NCBI RefSeq assembly: GCF_000022905.1
Contig: NC_012590.1
Location: forward strand, 1,240,001-1,304,000
Source of the DNA: Corynebacterium aurimucosum ATCC 700975
GTDB taxonomy: Bacteria; Actinomycetota; Actinomycetes; Mycobacteriales; Mycobacteriaceae
Direction of reading: 5' to 3'
Length of the DNA: 64,000 nucleotides
The notes beneath the pieces were generated by a model. It saw only the letters and a program-made list of their open reading frames with translations, searched no databases and had not been told where the DNA came from. Made by a program: the position numbers and the translations under genes. Shown in pieces: positions 62,075 to 64,000 of this stretch; positions within the stretch are counted from its first letter, which is position 1, and each line of letters begins with the position of its first letter.

Positions 62075-63046
62075 ATGAAGCACCTCATTAATATCGCCGA
62101 CCACAGCGCCGAGGAGATCCTCGGGCTGATGGATGAGGCCGACCGTTTCCGGGAAGCCCTCGAAGGCCGCGAAGTCAAGAAACTGCCCACGCTGCGCGGG
62201 CGCACTGTTTTCACCCTGTTCTATGAAAACTCCACCCGCACCCGTTCTTCTTTCGAAACGGCGGGAAAGTGGATGTCGGCAGATGTTATCAACCTCTCTG
62301 CGTCGACGTCCTCGGTCAAGAAGGGCGAGTCTCTCAAGGACACCGGGTTGACCTTGGCTTCCATCGGTGCCGACGCCATCATCATGCGTCACCCTTCTTC
62401 GGGCGCGGCGCAGCAGCTCGCCGGCTGGGTGGCACCCGAAGGGCAGGGGCCGAGCGTCATCAACGCCGGCGATGGCTCTCACCAGCACCCCACGCAGGCG
62501 CTTCTCGACGCCGTCACGATGCGCCAGCGCCTGCACCTGGGCGCGGATCGTTCCGCCGCAGGCACCGGTTTCGAGGGACTGAAAGTCACCATCGTTGGTG
62601 ATTGCCTGCACTCCCGCGTCGTGCGCTCCAACGTGGACCTGTTGTCCACCCTGGGAGCCGAAGTCACGCTCGTCGCTCCGCCGACGTTGTTGCCCTTCGG
62701 CGTCGACACCTGGCCGGTGCGGGTCTCCCATGACTTCGACGCCGAGGTGCCCGAGGCGGACGTCGTCATGATGCTGCGCGTTCAGGCAGAGCGCATGAAC
62801 GGCGGCTTTTTCCCTTCGCACCGCGAATATGCCTCCCTTTACGGGCTGTCCAAGGACCGTGCCGCGGCCATGAAGAAGGATGCCATCATCATGCACCCAG
62901 GCCCCATGGTTCGTGGCATGGAGATCAACTATGCCGTGGCCGACTATGACAACACCGCAGTGCTCCAGCAGGTCAACAACGGCGTCCATGTGCGCATGGC
63001 CACCCTCTTTACGCTGCTCACGAACGGCGAGAACGCCGGTATCTAA
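62075..63046 (+). CDS. pyrB: Aspartate carbamoyltransferase, catalytic subunit
   Basis: 323 residues. It condenses carbamoyl phosphate with aspartate, the committed step of pyrimidine synthesis. Motifs: [13 protein letters not shown] (carbamoyl-phosphate site), [33 protein letters not shown]. The ATG follows the pyrR stop with no gap (TAAATG), so they are coupled. Confidence 0.97.
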   Translation: MKHLINIADHSAEEILGLMDEADRFREALEGREVKKLPTLRGRTVFTLFYENSTRTRSSFETAGKWMSADVINLSASTSSVKKGESLKDTGLTLASIGADAIIMRHPSSGAAQQLAGWVAPEGQGPSVINAGDGSHQHPTQALLDAVTMRQRLHLGADRSAAGTGFEGLKVTIVGDCLHSRVVRSNVDLLSTLGAEVTLVAPPTLLPFGVDTWPVRVSHDFDAEVPEADVVMMLRVQAERMNGGFFPSHREYASLYGLSKDRAAAMKKDAIIMHPGPMVRGMEINYAVADYDNTAVLQQVNNGVHVRMATLFTLLTNGENAGI

Positions 63047-63090
63047 ATCGAGTTATCTCACATACCAACGAGGAGAGCTTTTCAGAAACC

Positions 63091-64000
63091 ATGACTACTT
63101 ATCCAGACACCGGCGTGCTCTCGGCTCCTGCGGCGGGCACCTTGCTCATCACCAACGTCCGCCCTTATGGCGAAGGCGAGCCCACTAGCCTCCTGATCAA
63201 GGATGGCGTTATCGAGGCCATCAGCGCTGCCGCCGACGCCGGGGGCGTGACCCCGGCAGTTGAGGCGGACCGCACTATCGACGGTGGCGGCAACGTGCTG
63301 CTGCCGGGGTTGGTGGACATGCACGTTCACCTGCGTGAGCCGGGCCGCGAAGACACTGAGACCATCGAAACCGGCTCGCGCGCTGCCGCCAAGGGCGGCT
63401 TTACCGCCGTGTTCACCATGGCAAACACCTCCCCGGTGACGGACCAGCCAATCATCGCTGAGTCCGTCTGGGCTAAGGGCCAGGCACGTGGACTGTGCGA
63501 TGTCCACCCGGTTGGATCTATCACGAAGGGCCTCGAGGGCAAGACCCTGACCGAGTTTGGCATGATGGCCCGCTCGGACGCCAAGGTGCGCATGTTCTCC
63601 GACGACGGCAAGTGCGTCCAGGACCCGCAGCTCATGCGCCGTGCCTTGGAATACGCGAAGGGGCTTGATGTCCTGCTGGCCCAGCACGCAGAAGACCACC
63701 GCATGACCGAAGGCGCGAGCGCCCACGAGGGCGAGGTTGCAGCACGCCTAGGCTTGCGCGGCTGGCCGCGCGTGGCCGAGGAATCCATCGTCGCCCGCGA
63801 CGCACTGCTCGCGCGTGACTACGGCAACCGCATGCACATTTGCCACGCTTCGACGAAGGGCACTGTCGAGCTGCTCAAGTGGGCCAAGGAACAGGACATC
63901 CCGCTGACTGCCGAGGTGACCCCGCACCACCTGCTGCTGACCGATGACAAGCTGGTGACCTACGACGGCGTCTTCCGCGTCAACCCACCGCTGCGCGAGG
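63091..64000 (+). CDS. pyrC: Dihydroorotase, 3' end beyond the window
   Basis: The first 303 codons are present from ATG 63091 ([18 protein letters not shown]); the frame runs off the window. It closes carbamoyl-aspartate to dihydroorotate. The zinc-binding [16 protein letters not shown] motif, [11 protein letters not shown], the second-metal area [20 protein letters not shown] and [14 protein letters not shown] are all visible and intact. It lies 44 bases after pyrB in the pyr operon. Confidence 0.96.
   Translation, partial: MTTYPDTGVLSAPAAGTLLITNVRPYGEGEPTSLLIKDGVIEAISAAADAGGVTPAVEADRTIDGGGNVLLPGLVDMHVHLREPGREDTETIETGSRAAAKGGFTAVFTMANTSPVTDQPIIAESVWAKGQARGLCDVHPVGSITKGLEGKTLTEFGMMARSDAKVRMFSDDGKCVQDPQLMRRALEYAKGLDVLLAQHAEDHRMTEGASAHEGEVAARLGLRGWPRVAEESIVARDALLARDYGNRMHICHASTKGTVELLKWAKEQDIPLTAEVTPHHLLLTDDKLVTYDGVFRVNPPLRE

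Noticed and set aside
61712..62989. 425-codon open frame antisense to pyrR-pyrB
   Set aside because: Spans two certain genes on the other strand; no ribosome site or family feature.

Overview
The window is a chromosomal segment of a high-GC actinobacterium, almost certainly a Corynebacterium. The gene content and order match the corynebacterial core: divergent lysE/lysG, ilvD, ilvBNC behind a branched-chain leader peptide, serA, leuB, an oxaloacetate decarboxylase of the FAH fold, gltX, an IclR regulator divergent from leuCD, mutT1-gpsA-ddl, thiL-ung, recG-rsmD-coaD and pyrR-pyrB-pyrC. No plasmid or phage replication genes are visible. Both ends cut genes: an alcohol dehydrogenase on the left and pyrC on the right.

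Layout. 1-5.2 kb: alcohol dehydrogenase fragment, a YkvI-like transporter, the lysine/arginine exporter and its regulator, and a DoxX-like membrane protein. 5.3-7.8 kb: a small membrane-protein gene split by an IS110-family element and followed by its winged-helix regulator. 7.9-24.4 kb: a GT87 glycosyltransferase, ilvD, a PH-domain protein, ilvBNC with attenuator, a lone DUF262 protein, a lipoprotein, serA, leuB, a cNMP/CBS/DUF294 protein with an exonuclease, and odx. 24.4-34.4 kb, minus strand: isochorismate synthase, then a seven-gene block of overlapping or closely spaced genes. That block encodes a metal-type ABC importer (permease, ATPase, lipoprotein substrate-binding protein) interleaved with four membrane-anchored surface proteins that carry the actinobacterial P-repeat with an HxH motif. 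34.6-39.6 kb: gltX, tRNA-Gln, and two identical tRNA-Glu genes bracketing a 3.1-kb gene-poor accessory segment. 39.7-49.8 kb: a lipoprotein, a duplicated His-rich protein, a secreted protease, ltbR/leuCD, a membrane protein, mutT1, gpsA, ddl and DUF3515. 49.9-64 kb: thiL, ung, a DAK2 protein, recG, rsmD, coaD, a TSUP exporter, PPK2, four tandem YbjN genes, a TIGR01777 oxidoreductase and the pyr operon.

How the genes work together. Much of the window serves amino-acid supply: ilvBNC, ilvD, leuB and leuCD make valine, isoleucine and leucine, with a leader-peptide attenuator and an IclR regulator in place; serA makes serine and lysE/lysG exports basic amino acids. The most unusual system is the P-repeat ABC cluster at 25.6-34.4 kb. 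I read it as a surface-to-membrane relay for a metal or metal complex. Its substrate-binding protein carries a P-repeat domain inserted between the ZnuA-like lobes, and that domain appears circularly permuted relative to the free-standing repeats. Other points worth a look are the IS110 element with a probable bridge-RNA region, the tRNA-Glu-bracketed island, a decayed paralogue of the split membrane-protein/regulator pair, the His-rich protein behind paired direct repeats, and four coupled YbjN paralogues.
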